A DNA stretch of 64,000 nucleotides from Henriciella sp. Lineage in GTDB: Bacteria; Pseudomonadota; Alphaproteobacteria; Caulobacterales; Hyphomonadaceae. Positions within the stretch are counted from its first letter, which is position 1. Every line of letters begins with the position of its first letter. Position numbers and translations under genes: made by a program. Positions 1 to 7,155 of this stretch are shown here, piece after piece. Below the pieces are notes generated by a model. It saw only the letters and a list, made by a program, of their open reading frames with translations. It did not search any database and was not told where the DNA came from. The stretch is taken from assembly GCA_017642885.1 (NCBI GenBank), contig JAEPOM010000010.1, positions 1-64,000 of the forward strand, written 5' to 3'.

Positions 1-62
1 GTAGCAGCATGAACGCCGCTACGTTGAAACCGCCGGACTAACATAGGCGATGGACCACCTTA

Positions 63-308
63 GTGGGGCAGACCAGCCCTGCCGCTATGGATCTAGTCAC
101 ATCTGAAAGATATGGCAGCGACAACGCAAATTCTGAACTCATCGCGGCACTCGTCGAATCTGGTGTGTCGATTGAGCTGTGTGGGCAAACCGCTGCGTTC
201 CGAGACATTTCTGAGGCCGACCTTCTGCCAGGCGTGACAATGTCTCTGTCTGCTATGACGTCCCACGCGCTTTTGCAGCAATCCGGCTACACTTTAAACC
301 CGTTCTAG
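63..308 (+). CDS. DsrE/DsrF-like family protein, apparently missing its N-terminus
   Basis: The 81 residues resemble the C-terminal two thirds of DsrE-like proteins, which carry or relay sulfane sulfur. The matching features are a cysteine in an ELCGQTAA stretch, then EADLLPGV, and a GYTLNPF end typical of the family. The possible start is a GTG at 63. Stops occur in all three frames just upstream (10-12, 39-41, 44-46), so the usual first strand and helix of the roughly 115-160 residue domain are absent. It may be a truncated gene, or a short functional form. It sits 10 bp before an exported rhodanese, which fits a sulfur-relay role. The family assignment is fairly safe; whether the gene is intact is not. 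Confidence 0.5.
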   Translation: MGQTSPAAMDLVTSERYGSDNANSELIAALVESGVSIELCGQTAAFRDISEADLLPGVTMSLSAMTSHALLQQSGYTLNPF

Positions 309-318
309 AGTTCAGTAG

Positions 319-741
319 ATGCGATCGGTATTTGTCCTAATCGTCGCGATTCTTGCCTGGCAATTCGCGGCCGTCGCACAGATCGAGACAGTGACCGCGA
401 CCGAGGCGCATAACCTGCAAAGCCAGAACGGCGCGATCCTCATAGATGTGCGAACACCCGGCGAATGGAACAGAGGCGGAATGCCAGCCGGGTCAATCGG
501 TATTTCGATTGCGGAGACTGACTTTGTCTCACGCGTTCGCAACATTGTCGGCGGTGACTTGGACCGACAAGTGATCCTTATTTGCCAAACCGGAGTGCGA
601 TCTTCACACGCTGCCAGATTATTGGAACAGAATGGGTTCCGTAACCTTAGTAACGTTCAAGAAGGTATACGAGGCAGCTGGCGAGCAGGTCCAGGTTGGA
701 TCAAGAAAGGCTTGCCAATGCGCCCGTTTTCATCCGAATGA
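319..741 (+). CDS. exported single-domain rhodanese
   Basis: This 140-residue protein starts with a hydrophobic signal peptide (about residues 1-20, ending AAVA) and continues as one rhodanese domain. It has the IDVRTPGEW substrate-side motif and the active loop CQTGVRS with catalytic Cys89. Rhodaneses move sulfane sulfur between thiols, so this one would act in the periplasm. Its stop overlaps the start of the next gene (ATGA), so the two are probably translationally coupled. It is one of three exported rhodaneses in the first 16.5 kb, alongside sulfide and persulfide oxidation genes. The physiological donor and acceptor cannot be read from the sequence. Confidence 0.88.
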   Translation: MRSVFVLIVAILAWQFAAVAQIETVTATEAHNLQSQNGAILIDVRTPGEWNRGGMPAGSIGISIAETDFVSRVRNIVGGDLDRQVILICQTGVRSSHAARLLEQNGFRNLSNVQEGIRGSWRAGPGWIKKGLPMRPFSSE

Positions 742-1190
742 AGCTCCTGATACCTCCTCCCTTAATAGGGCTCCTGACAGCCGGAGCGATGTGGGGCGTC
801 GCCAGAAATGCGTCCAGTTTTCAAGTTGAGCAACCGCTAATCCAGCTCCTCTCATTAGGGATTATTGCACTTGGAATAGGCATAGAACTTGTTTGCGTCT
901 TCCAGTTTTTTCGGGCGAGAACCACCGTCAATCCGCTGAGTCCGGATCAGGCGAGCAGTCTCGTTATAACAGGGTTTTATCGATATACTCGCAACCCAAT
1001 GTACCTGGGATTGCTGATTTTGTTGCTCGGGTGGGGGCTAAGACTTTCGAACCCACTGGCGTTGCTACCAATTCTACTATTTGTTGCCTACATGACAGTG
1101 TTTCAGATTAAACCTGAGGAAGAAGCCTTAAAGCGCAAGTTTGGCGATCCGTACTTAGAGTATTGCGCACGAGTGCGCAGATGGCTGTAG
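738..1190 (+). CDS. isoprenylcysteine carboxyl methyltransferase (ICMT)-like membrane methyltransferase
   Basis: The protein has 150 residues with about four membrane segments. Near the end it has the pattern of the ICMT/phospholipid methyltransferase family: YRYTRNPMYLG (residues 81-91), then after two membrane segments an EEEALKRKFGDPY stretch. These enzymes use S-adenosylmethionine to methylate thiol, carboxyl or lipid substrates inside the membrane. The start chosen is the ATG at 738, which overlaps the rhodanese stop, although the frame is open further upstream. The coupling to a rhodanese suggests a sulfur-related substrate, but that is inference. Bacterial members of this family are rarely characterised. 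Confidence 0.75.
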   Translation: MKLLIPPPLIGLLTAGAMWGVARNASSFQVEQPLIQLLSLGIIALGIGIELVCVFQFFRARTTVNPLSPDQASSLVITGFYRYTRNPMYLGLLILLLGWGLRLSNPLALLPILLFVAYMTVFQIKPEEEALKRKFGDPYLEYCARVRRWL

Positions 1191-1200
1191 AAATTTTTCG

Positions 1201-2022
1201 TCACTTAACCGGATACTTAAGCGACCAAGAAAGACTATCCGTGGTTGCGTCTTGCTGGTCGGATAGACCGATTTTCATATCGATATGGCCGTCCTGAGGC
1301 TCGCTTGTATAGGTGCCAAAAATCCGATCCCACAGCGATAAACAAAACCCGAAATTGGTATCGTGTTCATGACTGTGAACCGAATGGTGAACCCGATGCA
1401 TGTCTGGCGTGACGAGTATGGTCCTCAAGATACGGTCCAGCCATCGTGGAAGAGCGAGGTTTGCGTGATTGAACATCGCGCTGGCGTTTAAAACGACCTC
1501 AAACAAAATGACCGCTATCACGCTTGGTCCCAGCAAGAATACCAATACCAGCTTGTAAAGCGAAGAGGCGGCAATCTCGATTGGATGAAACCGCAACGCG
1601 CTGGAGGCGTCTAAATCGCGATCAGCATGATGAACGCGATGAAATCGCCAAAAAAGTGGAACCTTGTGACTAATTAGGTGTTGGAACCAAATCGCCAAAT
1701 CGAGCGCGGCGATCGCGAGTAGAACTGACACGACGAGCGGAAGTTCAATGTAATGGAGCAAACCCCAGCCGAGCTCTAAACTCAAACTGGCTGCTGCCGT
1801 CATCGCAAGGAGCGGAGCTGCGAGTGCTAACACCCGAACCAGCATTGTAGCGATTACCAACAGCGACGCATTGGTTGTCCAACGCTTCAATCGTGATTGA
1901 ATACGTCGTCTGCGAGGGATCGCCGCCTCAAGCGTGGAAAAAAATAGAAAAGCGGCGGCAAAAATGCTGAGCCGAAATGTGGATTCTGTCATCCCCAAAA
2001 TTGTATTTACATCACTTGCCAT
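1201..2022 (-). CDS. sterol desaturase / fatty acid hydroxylase family membrane protein
   Basis: This 273-residue protein has several membrane helices and the clustered histidine boxes of di-iron membrane hydroxylases: HLISH (115-119), HRVHH (128-132), FNHAN (184-188) and HRVHH followed by HEHDTNFG (209-224). The family inserts oxygen into lipids, fatty acids or sterol-like molecules. The boxes are intact, so it is probably active. Its first codons overlap the end of the rhodanese gene upstream by 11 bases, indicating co-transcription. The lipid substrate is unknown. Similar hydroxylases occur next to sulfur genes in other accessory islands, but a functional link is not proven. Confidence 0.85.
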   Translation of the reverse strand: MASDVNTILGMTESTFRLSIFAAAFLFFSTLEAAIPRRRRIQSRLKRWTTNASLLVIATMLVRVLALAAPLLAMTAAASLSLELGWGLLHYIELPLVVSVLLAIAALDLAIWFQHLISHKVPLFWRFHRVHHADRDLDASSALRFHPIEIAASSLYKLVLVFLLGPSVIAVILFEVVLNASAMFNHANLALPRWLDRILRTILVTPDMHRVHHSVHSHEHDTNFGFCLSLWDRIFGTYTSEPQDGHIDMKIGLSDQQDATTDSLSWSLKYPVK

Positions 2023-2575
2023 CAGGTCCTACCGGTAGCCTAGAAATGAACTCGGGGTGGCTAAGCAATTTGCCCCAAGATCGATCAAAAGGGTGCACAA
2101 ATTGCGTTGGTCCGATCTCGTTGTTAAGCAGACGGCCTTCATTATGCCATCTGAATATTCCGCCGCTGAGATTATAGATCTCTTCAGCGCCTACGTCTTT
2201 CAGAGCAGTACGAGAGCGGTCGGCAAGTTTGGACGAGCGAACGCCCACCGAGCAATAAAAAACAATATGTTTCCCGCGAGCTAATGCTACCAATTGGTCG
2301 ATAACCTCTTCTGATTTGGCTCTTGGAGAAATCCGAACTGCATTGGGTAGGCGCGAAACAGCAAACTCTTTTTCCGACCGGACATCAACCAGGATAACGT
2401 TTTCACTGCCAGTGAGAATTGCCGCCAAATCAGAGCTGCTAATATGACCAATATTGGGAAACGCCTTTTGCAGTGACGCATCAATGGATGCGAGGCGGTT
2501 CGGGTCGGCGAAAGACAAGCCAGAAAAGCTTGTGAAGCTCAGCATAATATACAGGGCGAACAATCGTATTGACAT
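2012..2575 (-). CDS. exported rhodanese-like sulfurtransferase
   Basis: This 187-residue protein has a signal peptide (about 1-23, ending LSFA) and one rhodanese domain with ILVDVRSEKEF (residues 61-71) and the active loop CSVGVRS (catalytic Cys108). The start is placed at 2575 because the signal peptide begins there; an upstream in-frame ATG at 2626 would add 17 polar residues. About 45 residues follow the domain, ending in a WHNEGR... extension seen in exported rhodaneses of this type. The 3' end overlaps the hydroxylase gene by 11 bp. It probably handles sulfane sulfur in the periplasm. Confidence 0.85.
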   Translation of the reverse strand: MSIRLFALYIMLSFTSFSGLSFADPNRLASIDASLQKAFPNIGHISSSDLAAILTGSENVILVDVRSEKEFAVSRLPNAVRISPRAKSEEVIDQLVALARGKHIVFYCSVGVRSSKLADRSRTALKDVGAEEIYNLSGGIFRWHNEGRLLNNEIGPTQFVHPFDRSWGKLLSHPEFISRLPVGPDGK

Positions 2576-2632
2576 AGGACGTCCATTCTCACACCTCACG
2601 CCTTGTTCAAACAGTGATCGAGTCACACAACG

Positions 2633-2995
2633 CTACTTGAACTTTATCTGACCTGCACGATGAAAAATCTGAAGATTCAAGAATAACGCTTTCACGATTG
2701 GCAGCAAAACGAAAATCAACAACCCTGTCAGCGCAACCAACAAAGCGTATCCAAACAGTTTGGCACCGAGAGAAAGCTCAGCAATCGATAGGACGACCGC
2801 AAAAGGCATTGTGAGGATCAGCAATGCAAAGCCAACAAAGTAGGCAGGTCCATCTGCCGTATCGGCGATGGAAAAGTCCTGCCCGCAGACTTCACACTGA
2901 TCCCTAAATTGCATTCGGCGCTCGAAGACTTTGCCCTCATTGCAAACGCCGCACTTAAGGCGAAGCGCTGCTGTGACAGGTTTTGAATACGACAT
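2633..2995 (-). CDS. DUF983 membrane protein with two CxxC pairs
   Basis: The 120-residue protein has two CxxC pairs (Cys15/Cys18 and Cys34/Cys37), a DGPAYFVGF stretch and two membrane helices. This is the DUF983 layout. The cysteines probably bind zinc. Members are often found near cytochrome oxidase genes, and here a cytochrome bd operon lies about 1 kb away. The function is not established. It lies between a rhodanese and a peroxiredoxin gene, all on the minus strand. Confidence 0.82.
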   Translation of the reverse strand: MSYSKPVTAALRLKCGVCNEGKVFERRMQFRDQCEVCGQDFSIADTADGPAYFVGFALLILTMPFAVVLSIAELSLGAKLFGYALLVALTGLLIFVLLPIVKALFLNLQIFHRAGQIKFK

Positions 2996-3050
2996 GGCTC
3001 TGTCCTTTTGCCAAGCCAGCCGAATACGGACTGACTTGGCTCGGTTTGGG

Positions 3051-3680
3051 TTAGCTTATTTCTGTGAATCTCAAATACGAGCGTACCTCATCCCATCCTT
3101 GCGGGAATTTGGACCGTGCCTGCTCATTCGTGACTGAAGGTGGGATGATGACCTTGCCGCCTGGCATCCAATCCGCAGGGGTCGCAATGCCATGCTTGTC
3201 ACCCGTTTGAAGCGCATCGATTACACGAAGGATTTCATCAAAGTTTCGACCAACACTCATGGGATAAGTCATGGTGAGGCGGATTTTCTTATTCGGGTCG
3301 ATGATGAAGACCGAACGAACCGCGGCTGTTTCGCTCTCGCCTGGATGGATCATGTCATAGAGTTCGGCCACTTTGTGATCAGTATCAGCGACGATCGGGA
3401 AAGCCAGATCGGTATTCTGCGTGTCATTCACATCATCAATCCACTTGATGTGCTCTTCAACGGTATCGGTGGAGAGACCGAGTGGCTTGGTGTTGCGGTT
3501 GACAAATTCCTGAGAAAGCTGCGCTGTGCGCCCCATTTCTGTGGTGCAGACCGGGGTGAAGTCAGCTGGATGGCTGAAGAAGAAGACCCAGCTGTCGCCG
3601 ATCCAATCATGGAAGGAAATCTCGCCCTTAGTGGTCGGGATGGTGAAGTTTGGGGCGGTATCGCCGATTCTGAGAGACAT
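3051..3680 (-). CDS. 1-Cys peroxiredoxin (Prx6 family)
   Basis: The protein has 209 residues with the peroxiredoxin active site DFTPVCTTEM (peroxidatic Cys45) and the Prx6-type C-terminal half (TYPMSVGRNFDEILRVIDAL, ATPADWMPGGK). It has no clear resolving cysteine, as expected for a 1-Cys enzyme. It reduces peroxides in the cytoplasm using an external thiol donor. It is the first of two such genes in the window; the second (12097-12753) sits with the persulfide dioxygenase genes, so a role against reactive sulfur or peroxide made during sulfide oxidation is plausible. Confidence 0.93.
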   Translation of the reverse strand: MSLRIGDTAPNFTIPTTKGEISFHDWIGDSWVFFFSHPADFTPVCTTEMGRTAQLSQEFVNRNTKPLGLSTDTVEEHIKWIDDVNDTQNTDLAFPIVADTDHKVAELYDMIHPGESETAAVRSVFIIDPNKKIRLTMTYPMSVGRNFDEILRVIDALQTGDKHGIATPADWMPGGKVIIPPSVTNEQARSKFPQGWDEVRSYLRFTEIS

Positions 3681-3725
3681 GGTTTGTCCTTTCTGGGAGG
3701 TATGAGAATGTTGATTGGAAATGGG

Positions 3726-3884
3726 TTAGTGTCTGAGCCACAGCATGATCAGGGGAACCCAGATCAAGGAGGTGGTGATCAGGCCTTTGATGCTCTGATA
3801 TGCGATCCAGACCCAGAAAAGCTCCTTTTACGAGCGCTCAGGGTTTTTAGGGCCAGGCGCGGGGACCAATTGGAAAGCGTTTGC
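3726..3884 (-). pseudogene. possible relic of a small membrane-protein gene
   Basis: On the minus strand a frame without a start codon reads a polar segment containing APGPKNPERS, then an in-frame TAA at 3828-3830, then a clean membrane-helix segment containing ELFWVWIAYQSIKG and LIWVPLIMLWLRH before a TAA at 3726. The amino-acid texture is protein-like across the stop. A strong AGGAGGAGG ribosome site lies upstream, but the only ATG there (3886) opens a different frame encoding 36 unconvincing residues. It sits between the peroxiredoxin and the DUF2474 gene of the cytochrome bd operon. I read it as a decayed gene with a lost start and one nonsense change. Confidence 0.35.
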
Positions 3885-3897
3885 ATATGTCCTCCTC

Positions 3898-4026
3898 CTA
3901 AAGCACCAGCTTGATGAGACCGCCGACGATCAGGATGACGGCGACGCCGAGTGCCCAGAGACCAACGAACCAGGCGATCTCTTTCAGACCGGTCTTCTTG
4001 ATGGGGGTACGGAGTTCTTCACGCAT
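3898..4026 (-). CDS. DUF2474 small membrane subunit of cytochrome bd
   Basis: This 42-residue protein has a basic N-terminus and one membrane helix (IAWFVGLWALGVAVILIVGG, about residues 17-36). Its ATG at 4026 overlaps the cydB stop (ATGA). Small single-helix proteins in this position (CydX/DUF2474 type) associate with and stabilise bd oxidases, especially the cyanide-insensitive branch. Its position, size and coupling support that role. The sequence itself is too short for a firm family call. Confidence 0.7.
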   Translation of the reverse strand: MREELRTPIKKTGLKEIAWFVGLWALGVAVILIVGGLIKLVL

Positions 4027-5027
4027 CAGTGATACCCCGCATCCGGATCGACTTTCCCGCGAAACACCCAATAGGTGAAAACGGTATAGCCAATAATGAT
4101 AGGAAGAAGGATCAGCGCACCGACGAGCATAAATAGTAGGCTCGAATCTGGTGCTGCCGCCTCCTGAATGGTGATCGCGCGCGGCACAATGTAAGGCGAA
4201 ATGCCGATGCCGAGACCTGCAAAGCAGAGCGCGAATAGTCCGATCGAAGTCGGGAAAGCGACTTGATCCTTTTTCGTAATAAGTCCCCAACCGAGGATAG
4301 CAGCAAGGATTGCCGTCAAAGTTGGAACGGGCAGCACAAACATCAATTGCGGGAACGTAAACCATCGTTCCGCGATCTCGGGCGAAAGAAGCGGCGTCCA
4401 AAGACTGACAATTCCCACAAAACCGAGCGTCGCAAGCGCAGAAAGTTTTGCGTAGCGATAGGCGGTATCGCGCAGTTCACCTTCGGTTTTCATAATGAGC
4501 CAAGTTGTCCCAAGCAGAGCATAGCCTGCCACGAGCGCAACGCCGCAGGTCACGGTGAACGGGGTAAACCAATCCCACCAGCCGCCGCCATAAGCGCGGC
4601 CATCAACTTCAATGCCTTGGACGAAGGCTCCAAGCACGATGCCTTGGCAGAACGTCGCGATCAGAGAGCCGTAAAAGAATGACTGGTCCCAGATCTTTTC
4701 ATGAGCTTTGTCGCGCCAGCGATATTCAAAAGCGACGCCGCGGAAGACCAGTGCCAGGATCATGATAATGAAAGGCGCGTAAAGCGCGGGCATCACCACT
4801 GCATAGGCGAGCGGGAAGGCCGCCATCAGGCCGCCGCCGCCAAGCACGAGCCAGGTTTCATTTCCATCCCAAACCGGGGCGACCGAGTTCATAGCGACAT
4901 CACGGTCGCTGTCAGATTTCAAGAACGGAAAAACAATCCCGATCCCAAGGTCAAAACCATCGAGCACGACATAGATGAAGATGGAAAGGGCGAGTAGACC
5001 AGCCCAAACTGTAGGAAGATCAAACAT
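4026..5027 (-). CDS. cydB: cytochrome bd ubiquinol oxidase subunit II
   Basis: The protein has 333 residues with about eight membrane helices. It has the family features VLDGFDLGIG near residue 21, WDGNETWL (53-60) and FRGVAFEYR. It forms the bd oxidase with the product of the adjacent cydA and reduces oxygen to water using quinol. The gene follows cydA by 12 bp and overlaps the DUF2474 gene, giving a three-gene operon on the minus strand. The bd oxidase resists sulfide and nitric oxide, which fits the sulfide-oxidation genes nearby. Confidence 0.95.
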   Translation of the reverse strand: MFDLPTVWAGLLALSIFIYVVLDGFDLGIGIVFPFLKSDSDRDVAMNSVAPVWDGNETWLVLGGGGLMAAFPLAYAVVMPALYAPFIIMILALVFRGVAFEYRWRDKAHEKIWDQSFFYGSLIATFCQGIVLGAFVQGIEVDGRAYGGGWWDWFTPFTVTCGVALVAGYALLGTTWLIMKTEGELRDTAYRYAKLSALATLGFVGIVSLWTPLLSPEIAERWFTFPQLMFVLPVPTLTAILAAILGWGLITKKDQVAFPTSIGLFALCFAGLGIGISPYIVPRAITIQEAAAPDSSLLFMLVGALILLPIIIGYTVFTYWVFRGKVDPDAGYH

Positions 5028-5039
5028 TGAAACCGTCTC

Positions 5040-6446
5040 CTATTCAGCGGGCAGAACGTCAGGACGCTGGGCAGCAAGCTGCGTCGTCCCGGCTGTGCGC
5101 GTTGGTGTTTCTGGAAGTGGTCGAACCTCACCAGGTTCTTTGTTCATCATCTTCAGGATGTAGAGCGTGCCTGCGCCAAACAGGGCGAAATAGACTACGA
5201 TGAAAGCGATTAGGGACGCTGCGACGGCAGGCGCTTCGACCGGCGCAATTGAGTCAGACGTCATCAAATGTCCGTATACCGTATAGGGCTGGCGTCCGAC
5301 CTCTGTCGTGATCCAGCCCGCAAGCACGGCGACAAAGCCAGAGGGTCCCATCAGCATGGCGGCGCGATGGAAGAGTGGCGCATCATAAAGCTTGCGGCGC
5401 CAGCGCAAGAATAAGCTGACAAAGCCGACCAACACCATGAGCATCCCGATGCCGACCATGATCCGGAAGCTCCAGAAGACGATTGGGACAGGTGGCTGCA
5501 GCTCGTCGGGCACGGTGTCGAGCCCCTTCATCGGTGCATTGAGATCGTGCTTGATGATCAGCGATGAAAGCTTGGGGATACCCACAGCATAGTCGAGACG
5601 CTGTTCTTCTTCATTTGGAATTCCAAACAGATAGAGCGGCGCGCCTTCCGGATAGCTCTCATAATGACCTTCCATGGCCATGACTTTGACCGGTTGGTGC
5701 TCATAGGTGTTGATACCGTGGAAGTCGCCAGCAACGACTTGCAACGGCGCGACGATTGCGGCCATCCACATTGCCATGGAGAACATCTTGCGCGCTTCAG
5801 GATTCTGACGGTTACGGAGCAGATGTAGCGCACCGACCGCACCGACCACGAAGGCGGTCGTGAGATAAGCGGCGAGAACCATGTGCACGAGGCGGTAGGG
5901 GAAGGACGGATTGAATATGATCTCCATCCAATTTTCCGGCACAAACTGGCCCACCTCATTGATGCCAAAACCGGCCGGTGTCTGCATCCAGCTATTCACT
6001 GACAGAATCCAGGTCGCTGACAAAAGCGTGCCGAACGCGACCATGATGGTGGAGACGAAGTGCAGCGTGTTGGAAACGCGCCCGAGGCCGAACAGCATGA
6101 CGCCCAGGAATCCGGCTTCTAGGAAGAAAGCGGTTAGAACTTCATAGGCCATGAGCGGCCCGATCACAGGCCCCGCTTTGTCTGAGAACACGCTCCAATT
6201 GGTCCCGAACTGGTAGGACATGACGATTCCTGACACCACGCCCATGCCGAAGGCGACCGCGAAGATTTTCCGCCAGTATTTGAACAGGCGCAGATAAACC
6301 GGATTTTCAGTTTTGAGCCAAAGACCCTCGAGCACCATGAGATAGGAGGCAAGGCCAATAGAAAAAGCCGGAAATATAATATGAAAGCTGACCGTGAACG
6401 CAAACTGGATGCGCGCCAGGAGGACAGCGTCGAGTGCTTCAAACAT
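5040..6446 (-). CDS. cydA: cytochrome bd ubiquinol oxidase subunit I (CIO type)
   Basis: The 468-residue protein has about nine membrane helices. It begins with ARIQFAFTVSFHIIFPAFS, where His22 is the haem ligand at the usual position. A GRQPY motif lies in the last quarter, where classical CydA has GRQPW. It is shorter than the classical 520-residue CydA because the quinol-binding loop is short, which marks the cyanide-insensitive (CIO) branch. It holds the haems and the quinol site of the oxidase. It is transcribed away from the NsrR-type regulator gene at 6574, with 127 bp between them. Confidence 0.94.
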   Translation of the reverse strand: MFEALDAVLLARIQFAFTVSFHIIFPAFSIGLASYLMVLEGLWLKTENPVYLRLFKYWRKIFAVAFGMGVVSGIVMSYQFGTNWSVFSDKAGPVIGPLMAYEVLTAFFLEAGFLGVMLFGLGRVSNTLHFVSTIMVAFGTLLSATWILSVNSWMQTPAGFGINEVGQFVPENWMEIIFNPSFPYRLVHMVLAAYLTTAFVVGAVGALHLLRNRQNPEARKMFSMAMWMAAIVAPLQVVAGDFHGINTYEHQPVKVMAMEGHYESYPEGAPLYLFGIPNEEEQRLDYAVGIPKLSSLIIKHDLNAPMKGLDTVPDELQPPVPIVFWSFRIMVGIGMLMVLVGFVSLFLRWRRKLYDAPLFHRAAMLMGPSGFVAVLAGWITTEVGRQPYTVYGHLMTSDSIAPVEAPAVAASLIAFIVVYFALFGAGTLYILKMMNKEPGEVRPLPETPTRTAGTTQLAAQRPDVLPAE

Positions 6447-6501
6447 GGGAATTTACCCTTTGAATTTGACCAGTGGGCCTAAAAGTGTCATTTGATTTAC
6501 T

Positions 6502-6519
6502 ACTTATAATTTTAAGAGT
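6502..6519. promoter_or_regulatory. imperfect dyad in the cydA / nsrR divergent promoter region
   Basis: ACTTATAAT followed directly by TTTAAGAGT forms an AT-rich imperfect inverted repeat midway between the divergent cydA and Rrf2-family starts. It is the best operator candidate for the Rrf2 regulator in this gap. The arms match at only 6 of 8 positions, so this is tentative. Confidence 0.3.
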
Positions 6520-6573
6520 TATCTTCGAGTACACTTTTTGTCGCATGCGACGCGCTGACTTGAGGAGATTGCA

Positions 6574-7050
6574 TTGAGACTGACCGCTTACACCAACTAT
6601 GCGCTGCGCACGCTGATGTTCTGCGCGCTTCACCCAGACCAACTGGTCCGCATGGAAGATGTGTCGGATGCTTACGGCATCTCGCGCGCGCATCTCTTGA
6701 AAGCCGCGCGCCAACTTGGGCAGCTGGGCTATCTGGAAAATGTCCGCGGACGTAGTGGCGGTGTCCGGCTTGGGCGTGGGCCAGAAGATATTGTGATCGG
6801 CGAAGTCGTCCGACATACCGAAGGTGATCTCGAATTGGTCGAGTGTTTTAATCCCGACAGCAATACCTGTCCCCTTATCGGGGTTTGCAAGCTGAGCGTC
6901 CTGTTTCGCGCGGGCCTTAAGGCCTTCTTCGCCGAACTCGACAAAGTCACGCTTGCCGACATGATTGCTGACGGCCCTGTGCTGATTGAGCGCCTGATGG
7001 CCAATCAGGCAACTGCGCGTGCGATGAGCTCTGCGGCGGAAGGCGTATAG
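6574..7050 (+). CDS. nsrR: Rrf2-family regulator with NsrR-type [Fe-S] cysteines
   Basis: The protein has 158 residues. An N-terminal winged helix (TNYALRTLMF, ISRAHLLKAARQL, RGRSGGVRLG) is followed by three cysteines, Cys91, Cys99 and Cys105, in ECFNPDSNTCPLIGVC. This spacing is the NsrR signature for a nitric-oxide-sensing iron-sulfur cluster. The start is a TTG preceded by GAGGAG at good spacing; no ATG fits. It is divergent from the cytochrome bd operon, whose enzyme resists nitric oxide, so it probably represses that operon. An iron-sulfur regulator could also respond to sulfide or persulfide, which cannot be excluded. Confidence 0.82.
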   Translation: MRLTAYTNYALRTLMFCALHPDQLVRMEDVSDAYGISRAHLLKAARQLGQLGYLENVRGRSGGVRLGRGPEDIVIGEVVRHTEGDLELVECFNPDSNTCPLIGVCKLSVLFRAGLKAFFAELDKVTLADMIADGPVLIERLMANQATARAMSSAAEGV

Positions 7051-7155
7051 AGTTTTGATCGCTTGACGCAGCATTCTATACATCCGGTAAGCTGAACCTT
7101 CAGACCCTTTGCCGTTGATGCTCAAACGAAAGGCAGCGCATCTTGTCAGGGGCGG

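Noticed and set aside
3192-3914. 240-codon open frame on the plus strand
   Set aside because: It is the complement of the peroxiredoxin gene and has no recognisable domain.
6439-7125. 228-codon open frame on the minus strand
   Set aside because: It lies antisense to the clear Rrf2 gene and has no family features; codon bias of the real gene explains it.
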